64,000 bases of DNA from Symsagittifera roscoffensis. Taxonomy: Eukaryota > Xenacoelomorpha > Acoela > Convolutidae. Position 1 is the stretch's first letter; every line of letters starts with the position of its first letter. The translations under genes were made by a program, and so were the position numbers. Positions 12,460 through 21,754 of the stretch are shown here, piece after piece. The stretch covers positions 19,130,660-19,194,659 of the forward strand of contig NC_087069.1 in NCBI RefSeq assembly GCF_963678635.1, in the 5' to 3' direction. The notes under the pieces are model-generated. The model ran no database searches, was not told the origin of the DNA, and saw nothing but the letters and a program-made list of their open reading frames with translations.

Positions 12460-12960
12460 AAATTTTTTGAAAATTTTTTTTGCATGGTGCAGCTTTTCTC
12501 ATGATTTTTCAAAAAATACAAACTTCTTTTTTCATATGCAAATGCAAAAAATGCAAAACTTTACTGCAAAAAACTTGTTCAATTTTTGCTAAAAGTTTTT
12601 CATAATTAATGGCTATGAGTGCTATTACCTATCTTAATACATTGTTATTCCGATATATTTGATTATTATACGTGCAAAAAAAAGATTTATTTATAATCAA
12701 AACTAAAACACAGAATTTCATTCAATTTAGTGATAAACAGTGCAAAAAATTTCTGTAACAATTTTCTTTAAAATGCGAAAATATTTAATGAAATTTTTTT
12801 CATTTTGCGAGGTTTTCTTTGATTTTTTCTACAAGTGTGCCAGAAATATTACAAAAAATTTGCATGGTGCAAAAAAATTTTTAAGTTTTTAACATTTTGC
12901 AAAAATTGTAATAATTTTTTTATCATGTGTGCAAAAAATTTTGTGACTTTTTTTACAAGA
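12460..12960. other. AT-rich stretch with repeated TTTGCATGGTGC words
   Basis: No gene was seen. The word TTGCATGGTGC occurs near 12480 and 12860 within poly-A/T-rich DNA full of GCAAAA variants. Confidence 0.4.
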
Positions 12961-13331
12961 TGTTAAAATTGGTTTACTTTTTTGCCATCTTTACAACAAA
13001 ATTGTGTAACAAAATTCATCAATTGCATAATTTGCGTTTGCAATTCTCTTTGTTCCTATCACTTTTAAATAAAAATACTAGATCCAAAAATAACCAATTA
13101 CCAAAGACATGACACAGATCAAAGTATTTACAAATCAAAGAGCTGTCGAGCAGCTGAAAAATTTTGCAAGTTTTCAATGAAGCGCAAAGCTGGTCTTGCC
13201 TATATCCCTGGTGTCTGCCTTGGTGGTTCGCTGACTGGAGTAATTGATTCAGAGAACCCCTCATCCTCTTTGATGGTTATTGGGTTGTTCACAGATCCCT
13301 CTTTCCGAGGAAAGAGAAAATCTTCTTATGG

Positions 13332-13531
13332 TTAAGCCACATATCTAGAGTCAGAAGTTTCGAGGTAGTTCATTCCCACATGACCAGACACTTCCTCCAT
13401 CATTCTCATGTTCCAAGTTGGTTCTCTGTGATGAGTACCTGCGTCATATGATGTTCGTTGAAATCCCTCCGCATCACCTCCACCATGTGCCAGACTTGGA
13501 TTGGAATGTCCATTTGTGCAAGAAAAAACTC
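13332..13531 (-). pseudogene. Short protein remnant, unrecognised
   Basis: Reading the minus strand gives about 66 open codons. These include the words HSNPSLAHGGGDAEG, GTHHREPTWNMRMMEEV and NYLETSDSRYVA, ending at a TAA at 13332-13334. The GC content and residue mix stand out from the surrounding AT-rich DNA, which suggests real coding ancestry. Coding-like sequence may continue towards 13180 in another frame (NHQGRHQGYRQD). I do not recognise the family. Within a Maverick it could belong to a capsid or cement protein, but nothing in the sequence proves this. Confidence 0.35.
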
Positions 13532-13668
13532 AACAAACTGTTTCTCGCACTTTGATTTGTACTAAACCAGGCGAAAAATCTACATAATGCATAAGGGTGC
13601 TGCTTTGAACTGAGAAAATCATTTTGAGCAATAAGTTTAGTTAACGATACAGAGTAAAAACAAAATTT

Positions 13669-14352
13669 ACAGTTGAGAGGGAGGTAGTTCACGGCAATTA
13701 AGTTGAAATTATTGTATTTAGAGCTGAGAGAGGAGGTAGTTTATGATAGTTAAAATGAAAATAAAACAATTTCTAGTTAAGAGAGGGGTACCTTCAGTTC
13801 GAATGTGTGGTTTTAACCAATCAGAAAGGATTTTCCTTATTTGGTTTGTAGTCGGGTCCAATCAGACTTCAGTTTCATTTTATGGAATTTTTATATAAAA
13901 GTCGTGTCCAATCGGAAAAAAGTTCCATTTTACACGTTGTCGTTTCCAATCACAAAATTGTTCATTTTTATTCTGATGGTCGTATCCAATCAGAGGAATT
14001 TTTTAAGGACTTAAATCTTCCAAATACTTAGAGCTGAGAGAGAAGGTAGTTGACGGTAGTTAAGTTGAAAAAAAAGGTTTTTAGTTAAGAGAGAAGAGCA
14101 ACTTCAATTCAAATGTGTAGGTTTTATCAATCAGAATGGATTTTCCTTACATTTATTGTAGTCGTGTCTACTCAGTTTACAATTTTCTTTTATGGAATTC
14201 TTATCGAAAATTCGTGTCCAATCGGAAACAAAGCTCCATTTTGGGTATTTTTTCACATTGTTGTTTCCTATCACAAAATGTCATTTTTGTTCTATTTGTC
14301 GTATCCAATCACACAAAAGTTTATCTTTTAAGGACTTAAATCTTCCAAATAA
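13669..14352. repeat. 310-bp tandem repeat with internal CCAAT motifs
   Basis: Two full units (13721-14030 and 14031 to about 14352) both begin GAGCTGAGAGAG. They share GAATGTGT, GGATTTTCCTTA, GTGTCCAATCGGAAA, GTTTCC(A/T)ATCACAAAAT and AGGACTTAAATCTTCCAAAT. A partial unit precedes them (13669-13720). Each unit holds four to five (T/C)CCAATCAGA-type boxes about 60 bp apart. The array lies between the minus-strand fragments and the plus-strand polymerase gene, so it may be a divergent regulatory region. Confidence 0.85.
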
Positions 14353-14994
14353 GTAAAAATATCCACAAAAAGAATCCCAAAAATAAATGACCAAACCTTT
14401 TTATTTCCTGTAAAAATAAGAAACATTGCCGATATAAGCAACAAAAGAAGAAAAATTAATAAAAGTAGCATCTCTAGAAGTCTTCTCATCAAATTAATTG
14501 AATTTTTTGTATATAATCGATGAGAAATTGCTAACTTTTGAGTAGATAGTCACGTTTTTTTTATGTAGATTTGAGAAGATAACTCAAAGTTGATGAATTG
14601 TTCAAAGCAAATCTCTGGAAACCTGATTCCAAACCTAATCATGCAAACTTTGAAAATATTTAGAAAAATGGAGGAATAAAGAATTTTGCTGGGTAGTTTT
14701 GACGACTTTGGCAGTTGGATAGGGTATAAAAATAGTCTTTGTTATTTTATTGTACGGTTTTTTTGGACTCTATTTTGGACAACATAAACATCCAAGAATT
14801 TGTGAGAAAAGTAAGAATCTACGTCTATATGATCATTAACGAAATCAAACGAAATATTGTAATATTTCTTGAAGAGTAACTCGAACAAAATCAAAAGTTT
14901 TTTAATTGACAATTTTCAAAAATGACTATTTTTGATCCAAAGTTATGTCTAGAAACTGCTTAGCTCCGATCGGTTGAAAAATTTTCTGGAAAAT

Positions 14995-15195
14995 TCTTGA
15001 TATTTCGAAGAAATGACGTAGGCGATGATGTCAGTACGTTATAAGGAAAACTGCATGGGTGGTGAGGTCACTCTATTTATAGAATGACATTATTACGATA
15101 AAAAGGAAGATTGCGTAGGCGGTGACATCACTTCTGTTCAAAGAATGACGATATTACCATAAAAGTATAATCGTGTAGGCGTTAAAGTCATTGTT
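14995..15195. repeat. About 61-bp tandem repeat with CRE-like TGACGT/GGTGACATCAC motifs
   Basis: Three units contain TGCGTAGGCGGTGACATCAC or a variant (GACGTAGGCGATGATGTCA, GTGTAGGCGTTAAAGTCA) followed by AGAATGAC(A/G)NTATTAC. The spacing between GAATGAC words is 61 bp. The array lies about 200 bp upstream of the zinc-finger/PolB genes and could hold ATF/CREB-type sites. That function is inferred from motif similarity only. Confidence 0.65.
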
Positions 15196-15397
15196 AGTAT
15201 AAATACGCTTTTTTTATTGGGATAAATCACTCATTTTGTTTGCCAATCAGAAACATTTAATTGAATTTTACTTCAAATTTTACATTTCGTTACTTCACTC
15301 ATTCAATTGGTAGTTTAAACTTTTAATATTGGAGTATGTTTGAAATCCCAAATATTTTAGATATTGTCTGCCCTTAACCGCAACAAAAAAGTAAAGT

Positions 15398-15814
15398 GTG
15401 GAGACTGTGGAAATAGGTAACTTGGGGCGAATGCAGCGCGACACCGGAAAAAATTGTTCCACAGGAATTTTTTCGTGTCCTGATTGTAAGTATATTAATT
15501 ACAATCAACGAGAAATGAACTGTCAGATGGTAAAGAAGCATGCTCAGCCAAGTTCGAAGCAGTCGACAATTTGTCCTTCTTGTGAACAAAAGTTCCCAAG
15601 TTACTACTCTCTCCAACAACATCGGAGAAAGCAACATGGAGCAAAACAACGTAAACCCAGTTATACAGTGGCCGACTTGAACAAAATTGCGGAGAAAGGA
15701 GGGGAAGATGGTGAAAAACTAAAGGAGGAACTTAGTGCTTGTCAACAATTTCTGGTGGATACGGAGATGGAAAAGTGGAGACATAAGGTATTTATTTACA
15801 AAAGTCCAATTTAG
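15398..15814 (+). CDS. Zinc-finger protein upstream of PolB
   Basis: The 138-codon frame encodes a CPDC...KKHAQ finger (residues about 27-50) and a clear C2H2 finger, CPSCEQKFPSYYSLQQHRR followed by QHG (residues about 58-82). A charged helical C-terminus follows, including EEKLKEELS-like residues. A further finger-like CGDC...RHRKK is encoded just upstream in another frame (about 15390-15460), so the true N-terminus is probably frameshifted. Proteins of this kind occur beside Maverick polymerases and probably bind DNA. The last residues run into GTATTT...TTTAG (15788-15813), which could be a very short intron joining to the polymerase reading frame. Confidence 0.6.
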   Translation: METVEIGNLGRMQRDTGKNCSTGIFSCPDCKYINYNQREMNCQMVKKHAQPSSKQSTICPSCEQKFPSYYSLQQHRRKQHGAKQRKPSYTVADLNKIAEKGGEDGEKLKEELSACQQFLVDTEMEKWRHKVFIYKSPI

Positions 15815-16137
15815 ATACTAAAACAACCAACGAGAAACTCGAAGAAGTCTTCAACCAGCTCAATTCTGATGCTAAAATCAACATTGCTCTGAGGTTTGTT
15901 CTTTGAAATATTGAGACTAGTGAATATCGATATTACTACGCCCATGGAAACAATACATTTTTTTGAAAAATTTCGTTTGTTCTGTAGTAAAGCAGACTTG
16001 ATAACAATCCAAGGAAAAGTGGAAAAATCTGATATTGTCGAGCACTAAACCCAAGAACGCCAGAACACAAAATAGAGGCAGGCTCAAGTTGACTACTAAC
16101 ATTACAATGTTTGCTGGTTTGCTGAAAAAACATACCA
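15815..16137 (+). pseudogene. PolB N-terminal leader remnant
   Basis: Coding-like words are TNEKLEEVFNQLNSDAKINIA and, after a stop, EYRYYYAHGNNTFFEKFRLF and ADLITIQGKVEKSDIVEH. Two or more in-frame stops interrupt it before the next long frame at 16138. It is probably the degraded N-terminus of the polymerase polypeptide. Confidence 0.5.
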
Positions 16138-16791
16138 ATGGGATGTCTGGACTCTGTCATACCTGAACCTTTACTACGACATGCGCAAGTGAACACTCTT
16201 TTATCTAGCAAAGACAAAGAACCTTACAAAGATCATTTGTGTCTTTTCCGCGCATTGGCAATGTACATGAACGGACACAAGGTTTTCGACTCTAACACTT
16301 CCAGGTACTTTACAGAATTCATATCAAAATCTGGTTATGATCCTAAAAATTTTCCTGAAGTTTCTGTAGAAGACTTACCTGTTGTCGAGGAAATTGTGCA
16401 AAGAAACATCTTTATATACGATTTCGATACACAAGAAGAAGAATATTTAGGAGAACTAGCTCGACGAAGTATCGGAAGATTTGATAAAAGAGATAAGCTT
16501 CTGAGATTTAACAATCATATCATTCATACAAACGATTTTGATTCTTTCTTCGAGTGCTTTCGATGTCCTAGCTGTGACACCTTTTTCCACAAATCAGACC
16601 ACTTCCATCACCATCGCCTGAGATGCAAGGTCCGAGTGAGACATAATTATCCAAAGAACGTGTATGAGCTCCGCCAAACCTTTGGAAAGCTAGACGGTTT
16701 CAATATTCCAGTCACGGAAGTCAACAAACTTTTCAAGAACTTAGCAATTTTCGATTTTGAGTCGATTTGTGTTGCTACAGAGGAATTTTAA
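16138..16791 (+). pseudogene. PolB N-terminal region with zinc finger and exonuclease motif I
   Basis: This 217-codon frame is the longest in the polymerase. It holds an HLCLFRALAMYMNGH segment (residues about 37-51) common at the start of Polinton-type polymerases. A CPSC...HHHRLRC zinc finger (codons from 16564) follows. Near the end comes FDFESI with the exonuclease I acidic pair (Asp and Glu codons at 16753-16761). It ends at a TAA at 16789, and the polymerase continues beyond this in other frames (words such as SISSNLIEEPIFLYNKNPQ). The starting ATG is arbitrary, since coding sequence extends upstream. Confidence 0.8.
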
Positions 16792-17664
16792 GAAACACAA
16801 ACCACGACCTGGATTGGAAAACATGTTCTAATTTCAGTCTCGATATCATCGAATCTGATTGAGGAACCCATCTTTTTGTACAACAAGAATCCACAGATTT
16901 TGATAATTGATTTTGTAAGCAACCTCGAGTTGTTGGCTGAATAAAGTAAGCTGGAGATGAGAACAAAATGTCAAGATATTGAAGTAGCTGTAAATGAAAG
17001 AATAAAAAAAATCTTTGATCAGCTGAACGAACGTGGTAAAAACTATCAAGTAACAAATATGAGTACGAAGAAGAATGCATTGAAGATTCGGAAGAACCAG
17101 ATATGTCAACACATTTCTAGTGAATTCAGAAAAATCAACTGATTGACTTGAAACAACATCTGGAGAGATATGTGAATAATTTTTCTGTTTTTGAGCTTTC
17201 AATTACCTGTTTTTTGAACAGCGGTAGATATGATTTGACTTTGATCAAGTCCTATCTAATACCCTATTTGATTCGCGATAAAGAACAAGAAACACCAGCC
17301 ATCAAAATAGCCAACGACTTTATATCTTTTAAGTTCGACGATGTACAGTTTCTCGATAAATTGAAGTTTCTGGGTGGTGCAACTACTCTCGACTCTTTTC
17401 TCAAAGCCTATACAGCTAGCGAAACGAAAGGAATCTTTACCTATGATTGTTTGATAACCCAGACACTCTTATCTCTCCTGAATTGCCACCATATGAAGCC
17501 TTTTTCAGTAAACTTATATACAACAATCCTCTAGACAAAGACTTCATTGGTTATGAGAAGCTGAGAAAGAGTGGATTTGACGAACAACAGGCACTGAAAA
17601 AGCTTCAAATTAAGACTGTTCCTCGACTTGGTTTGGGTAATTACAATTACTTGCAAAAGACTTG
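16677..17664 (+). repeat. PolB internal duplication, copy A (988 bp)
   Basis: This segment is almost identical to 17996-18983, offset 1319 bp. One clear substitution is visible (16871 C against 18190 A). It runs from AAACCTTTGGAAAGC to TTGCAAAAGACTTG and carries the same frameshifts and stops as copy B, so decay preceded the duplication. Confidence 0.95.
17148..17534 (+). pseudogene. PolB exonuclease II region, copy A
   Basis: The frame contains FLNSGRYDLTLIKSYL, matching the exonuclease II neighbourhood (Asn ... Tyr-Asp), then FISFKFDDVQFLDKLKFLGG and LDSFLKAYTASE. It shifts frame near 17450, where the protein continues as FDNPDTLISPELPPYEAFF in the next frame (to 17665). An identical copy lies at 18467-18853. 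Confidence 0.8.
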
Positions 17665-17995
17665 ATTCGCGTCACGGAAGTCAACAAACTTTTCAAGAAC
17701 TTGTAAGCAACCTCGAGTTGTTGGCTGAATAAAGTAAGCTGGAGATGAGAACAAAATGTCAAGATATTGAAGTAGCTGTAAATGAAAGAATAAAAAAAAT
17801 CTTTGATCAGCTGAACGAACGTGGTAAAAACTATCAAGTAACAAATATGAGTACGAAGAAGAATGCATTGAAGATTCGGAAGAACCAGATATGTCAACAC
17901 ATTTCTAGTGAATTCAGAAAAATCAACTGATTGACTTGAAACAACATCTGGAGAGATATGTGAATAATTTTTCTGAACAGGGATAGATATATTGA
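17665..17995 (+). repeat. Chimeric junction segment between the two PolB copies
   Basis: The segment is assembled from polymerase pieces. TCACGGAAGTCAACAAAC (as at 16713) is joined directly to GTAAGCAACCTCGAG (as at 16914), skipping about 170 bp. Sequence as far as ATAATTTTTCTG (as near 17185) follows. Then comes GGGATAGATATATTGAAAC, which otherwise occurs at about 19097-19115, before copy B begins. This is a third partial copy with template-jump-like joins. Confidence 0.9.
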
Positions 17996-18983
17996 AACCT
18001 TTGGAAAGCTAGACGGTTTCAATATTCCAGTCACGGAAGTCAACAAACTTTTCAAGAACTTAGCAATTTTCGATTTTGAGTCGATTTGTGTTGCTACAGA
18101 GGAATTTTAAGAAACACAAACCACGACCTGGATTGGAAAACATGTTCTAATTTCAGTCTCGATATCATCGAATCTGATTGAGGAACCCATATTTTTGTAC
18201 AACAAGAATCCACAGATTTTGATAATTGATTTTGTAAGCAACCTCGAGTTGTTGGCTGAATAAAGTAAGCTGGAGATGAGAACAAAATGTCAAGATATTG
18301 AAGTAGCTGTAAATGAAAGAATAAAAAAAATCTTTGATCAGCTGAACGAACGTGGTAAAAACTATCAAGTAACAAATATGAGTACGAAGAAGAATGCATT
18401 GAAGATTCGGAAGAACCAGATATGTCAACACATTTCTAGTGAATTCAGAAAAATCAACTGATTGACTTGAAACAACATCTGGAGAGATATGTGAATAATT
18501 TTTCTGTTTTTGAGCTTTCAATTACCTGTTTTTTGAACAGCGGTAGATATGATTTGACTTTGATCAAGTCCTATCTAATACCCTATTTGATTCGCGATAA
18601 AGAACAAGAAACACCAGCCATCAAAATAGCCAACGACTTTATATCTTTTAAGTTCGACGATGTACAGTTTCTCGATAAATTGAAGTTTCTGGGTGGTGCA
18701 ACTACTCTCGACTCTTTTCTCAAAGCCTATACAGCTAGCGAAACGAAAGGAATCTTTACCTATGATTGTTTGATAACCCAGACACTCTTATCTCTCCTGA
18801 ATTGCCACCATATGAAGCCTTTTTCAGTAAACTTATATACAACAATCCTCTAGACAAAGACTTCATTGGTTATGAGAAGCTGAGAAAGAGTGGATTTGAC
18901 GAACAACAGGCACTGAAAAAGCTTCAAATTAAGACTGTTCCTCGACTTGGTTTGGGTAATTACAATTACTTGCAAAAGACTTG
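17996..18983 (+). repeat. PolB internal duplication, copy B (988 bp)
   Basis: This is the second copy of 16677-17664. Unlike copy A it continues colinearly into the rest of the polymerase (GGAATAAAAACGGAATG onward), so it is probably the resident sequence. Confidence 0.95.
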
Positions 18984-19236
18984 GAATAAAAACGGAATGA
19001 CAGTGTTCAAAGACTCTTTGAAGTGGTACAGCAACAAGGATGTAGTTCTAACCCTGGAAGCAATGCAAAAAATGGTTCAGTTTTATCATAAAAAGGGGAT
19101 AGATATATTGAAACTTGGATGCACACTTCCAAATTTAGCAAACATATGTCCAAACAAATCTAAAAACTACAAGTCTTATCCATTTTGCAAAAGTGAGAAA
19201 GATTTGACTGGAAGGAAAAAATTAGAGAAGACATGA
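18467..19236 (+). pseudogene. PolB exonuclease and linker region, copy B
   Basis: It repeats the exonuclease II frame (18467-18853) and then runs in the next frame (18766-19236, 156 codons) through FDNPDTLISPELPPYEAFF, EKLRKSGFDEQQALKKLQ and VQFYHKKGIDILKLGCTLPN. These are typical of the region between the exonuclease and palm of Polinton-type polymerases. One frameshift separates the two parts. Confidence 0.8.
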
Positions 19237-19499
19237 CTGGTGGGCCTCCCATTGTTTTCATTCGAAAAGTTGTTCATGATAAAATATTCACCAGAAACTC
19301 ATCAAATGTTTGTGAATCGATTGTTGAAATTGATGCAAGCCAGCTTTACTCTTTCTTAAGGTGTCAAGATATGCCAACAGGACTGTACGCGAGATGGGAA
19401 TTTGATACCGATATCCAGAAAATCAAGGCTAGAAATAATCGAACTCGCACCTTTGAGAATATGGTCATGTCTTTCGTTCACGAAAAGACCAGAATGTAA
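19233..19499 (+). pseudogene. PolB palm motif A fragment
   Basis: The frame contains DASQLYSFLRCQDMPTG, which is palm motif A (catalytic Asp codon 19332-19334, with the SLYP-type Tyr at 19347). A change in the usual SLYP context (SQLYSF) is visible. Coding continues in another frame as CFNVDGYCDHCKTV (about 19540-19590), a Cys-rich insert. Confidence 0.85.
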
Positions 19500-19920
19500 A
19501 ATTGAGAGCTTTTTCACAAATGGAAAACAGAAAAAAATCGACTGTTTTAATGTGGACGGTTACTGCGATCACTGTAAAACAGTAATCGAAGCAATGGTAT
19601 AATACTAACACTTCTGTTCCTGTCAAGAAGCTCGTCCCTCCTTAATAGAACAGGATATTGAGCGAGGAAACAAGAAGATAGATGTTGGAAATGTGCGACA
19701 GGAATACATTAATGAGAAGGGATACAAAGTTGAAGAAATGTGAGAGTGTGAGTGGTGGTAACGTTTCAAAACCAATGACTAGATCATAAACCACGTCAGA
19801 ACCCAATTTTTCTACAAAATCCACTTTCTACAGACTCCCTTCTAGCAAAAACAAAAGATGTATCTCTCTATGGCTATGTTCAGTGCAATTTAGTTGCTCC
19901 AGATGAACTAAAATCAAAAT

Positions 19921-20274
19921 TTGCTGAGGAAGCTGATATCTAGTTTCAAGCTTGAAAATGGAACAGTTATAACTCCCCTGTTCAACTTTTATTTGGAACT
20001 CGGCTTGCAGTGCACCAAAATTTACCATTTTTTTCAGTTTTCTGCTCGGAAATTTTTCAATAATTTTGTTCAATCAAAGGTTGATGCGCGAATGGATGGA
20101 GACGAGAACTCTCTATCAGGAATTGTAGCAGAAACAACGAAACTTATGGGTAATTCATCGTATGGATATCAGATCATGGATAGATCCAGGCATACAATTA
20201 AGACGTATCTGATCTATGAAAAAACACATAAACCGATCAATGAGCCAATGTTTAAAAAACTAAATACAGTTTAA
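19921..20274 (+). pseudogene. PolB palm/fingers fragment with motif B
   Basis: The frame reads NSSYGYQIMDRSRH, with the NSxYG signature of motif B at 20152-20166, preceded by KLISSFKLENGT and NFVQSKVDARMD. It ends at a TAA (20272), and the polymerase continues with changed frame. Confidence 0.85.
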
Positions 20275-20935
20275 AAAGACTTGTTTGAGGTGGAGTTGTT
20301 AGAATCAACCATTGAGCACCGAGAACCCATCATTGTTGGCGTTTTCGTACTTCAGAATACAAAGCTGTGAAAGTTGGAACTCTACTATAACTTCTTTGAC
20401 AAATTCTTTGATGAAAATAAACTTGAAGAATTGGAGATGGATACAGACTCACTTTACTTGGCACTTGCTGAAGAAAGCTTATATGATTGTATCCAACCAG
20501 AAAAAAAAGAGATAATTGGGAAAGAATGAGGGAAAATGACTGCAGATACTCTTTCAAGGCGGATGCAAAATCTAATCCAGTATCCATAAAAAGTATGATA
20601 AGCGGGAGTCGGGACTTTTCAAAGAGGAATTTAGGCGCACTGAAAAGCTCTGTTTATCTAGCAAACTTATTGCTGCTACGGCAACAAGTCAGATAAATTC
20701 AAATTCAGTAGTAAAGGTTTGAACAAACGAGTTCTAGAAGATTCTGGAGATAGACCTTTATCAAAATACAGAAGAGTGCTCGATGAAGCAATTAACCTAA
20801 CATCTCCAATAAGAGGATTCAAAACAATAAACCACATGGTGGCCACATATGAATAAACAAAAAAGGACTTAGTTGTTTTTTTTCCAAAAAGTTCAAGATG
20901 ATGGAAGTCATACAAAACCATTGAAGTTATAAGGA
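20275..20935 (+). pseudogene. PolB motif C and C-terminal remnant
   Basis: EMDTDSLYLALAEESLYD is encoded from about 20434. The two catalytic Asp codons of motif C (DTDS) lie at 20440-20451. After a stop, C-terminal words reappear: SSKGLNKRVLEDSGDR, DEAINLTSPIRGFKTINH and MVATYE. The gene ends about 165 bp before the right terminal repeat. Confidence 0.8.
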
Positions 20936-21099
20936 CTGATGCAATGTGATAAACTTATAAAAAGTGATACAATGTATTAAATTTTTGTACGATGCAGTAT
21001 TTTGTTGGTGTTTTGTTATGAATTGAAATAAATTGCAAATACGATGTAGTGATTTATGAATTTTCTTTGTAATTTATTTTTTTTCTATTTGACTGAAAA

Positions 21100-21752
21100 T
21101 TGACTTTTTTCAAAACTTTAGTAGGTTTCAGCCTTGTTTCAAGTAGATGTTTCAATTAAATCAAAAAATAGGAATAAGAATAGTATTTTTTAATAGGTCG
21201 AATTTTAGCAAACTTTATCGTGTTTTGAAGTTTTTTTGAAAATTTTTTCATAAAAAAAAATTCAAGTTTTTACTCATAAACTCTTACCATTGACTAACCA
21301 AGTACCAAAAAACTAAATAAAAGACCTTCAATCCACAAACTACACGTAATTAACCATGAATAATTAACAATTAGATAACGCGCGCCGAAATTTTTGCGAA
21401 AAAAAAACACGAGACTTCAACACAAAAACCAAAAAAGAAATCACAATTATCTTACCATCACACAAACCATAAAACCTTACCATTGGTATTCCCTATCCTA
21501 ATACATAGTAGACTCTATACCCATTGTTAGTATATAGCTTGATGACCGTTTGTTCTATTGCCTATCTTAAAACATGGGGGTCATCAGGGACTAATACCCA
21601 CCACCCCCCCCCCCCCCCCCCACTTTAGCCTCAACATGTAGTACTCCAGAGCAATGATACAAAACACGCATTGCTTAATTGAAGTCATTTTGATGTAAAT
21701 TCAGAATTTTTTTAATGATCGGTTCGATTCAAAAAGGCACCTTCCGCAAGTT
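21100..21752 (-). repeat. Right terminal inverted repeat of the Maverick-like element
   Basis: This arm mirrors 6785-7325 and is longer. It carries an extra block of about 75 bp (around 21505-21580) absent from the left arm, and an 18-base C run at 21604-21621 where the left arm has only GGGGAGGGGG. These differences show independent decay of the two ends. Confidence 0.9.
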
Positions 21753-21754
21753 TA

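Larger units (their letters stand above)
15815..20935 (+). pseudogene. Protein-primed family B DNA polymerase (Maverick/Polinton PolB), decayed
   Basis: Overall extent of the polymerase remnant. It would copy the element's DNA from a terminal-protein primer. Recognisable parts in order are an N-terminal frame with a zinc finger and exonuclease motif I (16138-16791), exonuclease-domain fragments (17148-17665 and again 18467-19236), palm motif A (19332-19349), motif B (20152-20166), motif C with DTDS (20440-20451) and a C-terminal remnant reading GLNKRVLEDSGDRPLSKYRR (about 20716-20775). Frames change repeatedly and stops interrupt it, so no functional product is possible. A mosaic duplication of 988 bp lies in the middle. 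Position and orientation next to the right terminal repeat fit known Polintons. Confidence 0.9.
6785..21752. mobile_element. Maverick/Polinton-like giant DNA transposon, degenerate
   Basis: Two long inverted repeats (left about 6785-7325, right about 21100-21752) enclose 15 kb. The shared terminus is AACTTGCGGAAGGTGCC. Inside lies a family B DNA polymerase related to the protein-primed polymerases of Polintons, next to the right repeat and preceded by a zinc-finger frame. Minus-strand coding fragments lie in the other half. This size, the long terminal repeats and PolB are the known Maverick/Polinton layout. I could not recognise the expected retrovirus-like integrase, packaging ATPase, cysteine protease or capsid genes, so the copy is decayed or divergent. 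Both ends abut TA (6783-6784 and 21753-21754). No convincing 6-bp duplication, the usual Polinton signature, was found. Confidence 0.85.

Noticed and set aside
16775-18521. Minus-strand frames of 96-118 codons repeated three times
   Set aside because: They are antisense shadows of the duplicated polymerase segment.
21721-21735. GGTTCGATTC resembling a tRNA B-box
   Set aside because: It is part of the Maverick terminal repeat, and no A-box or cloverleaf surrounds it.
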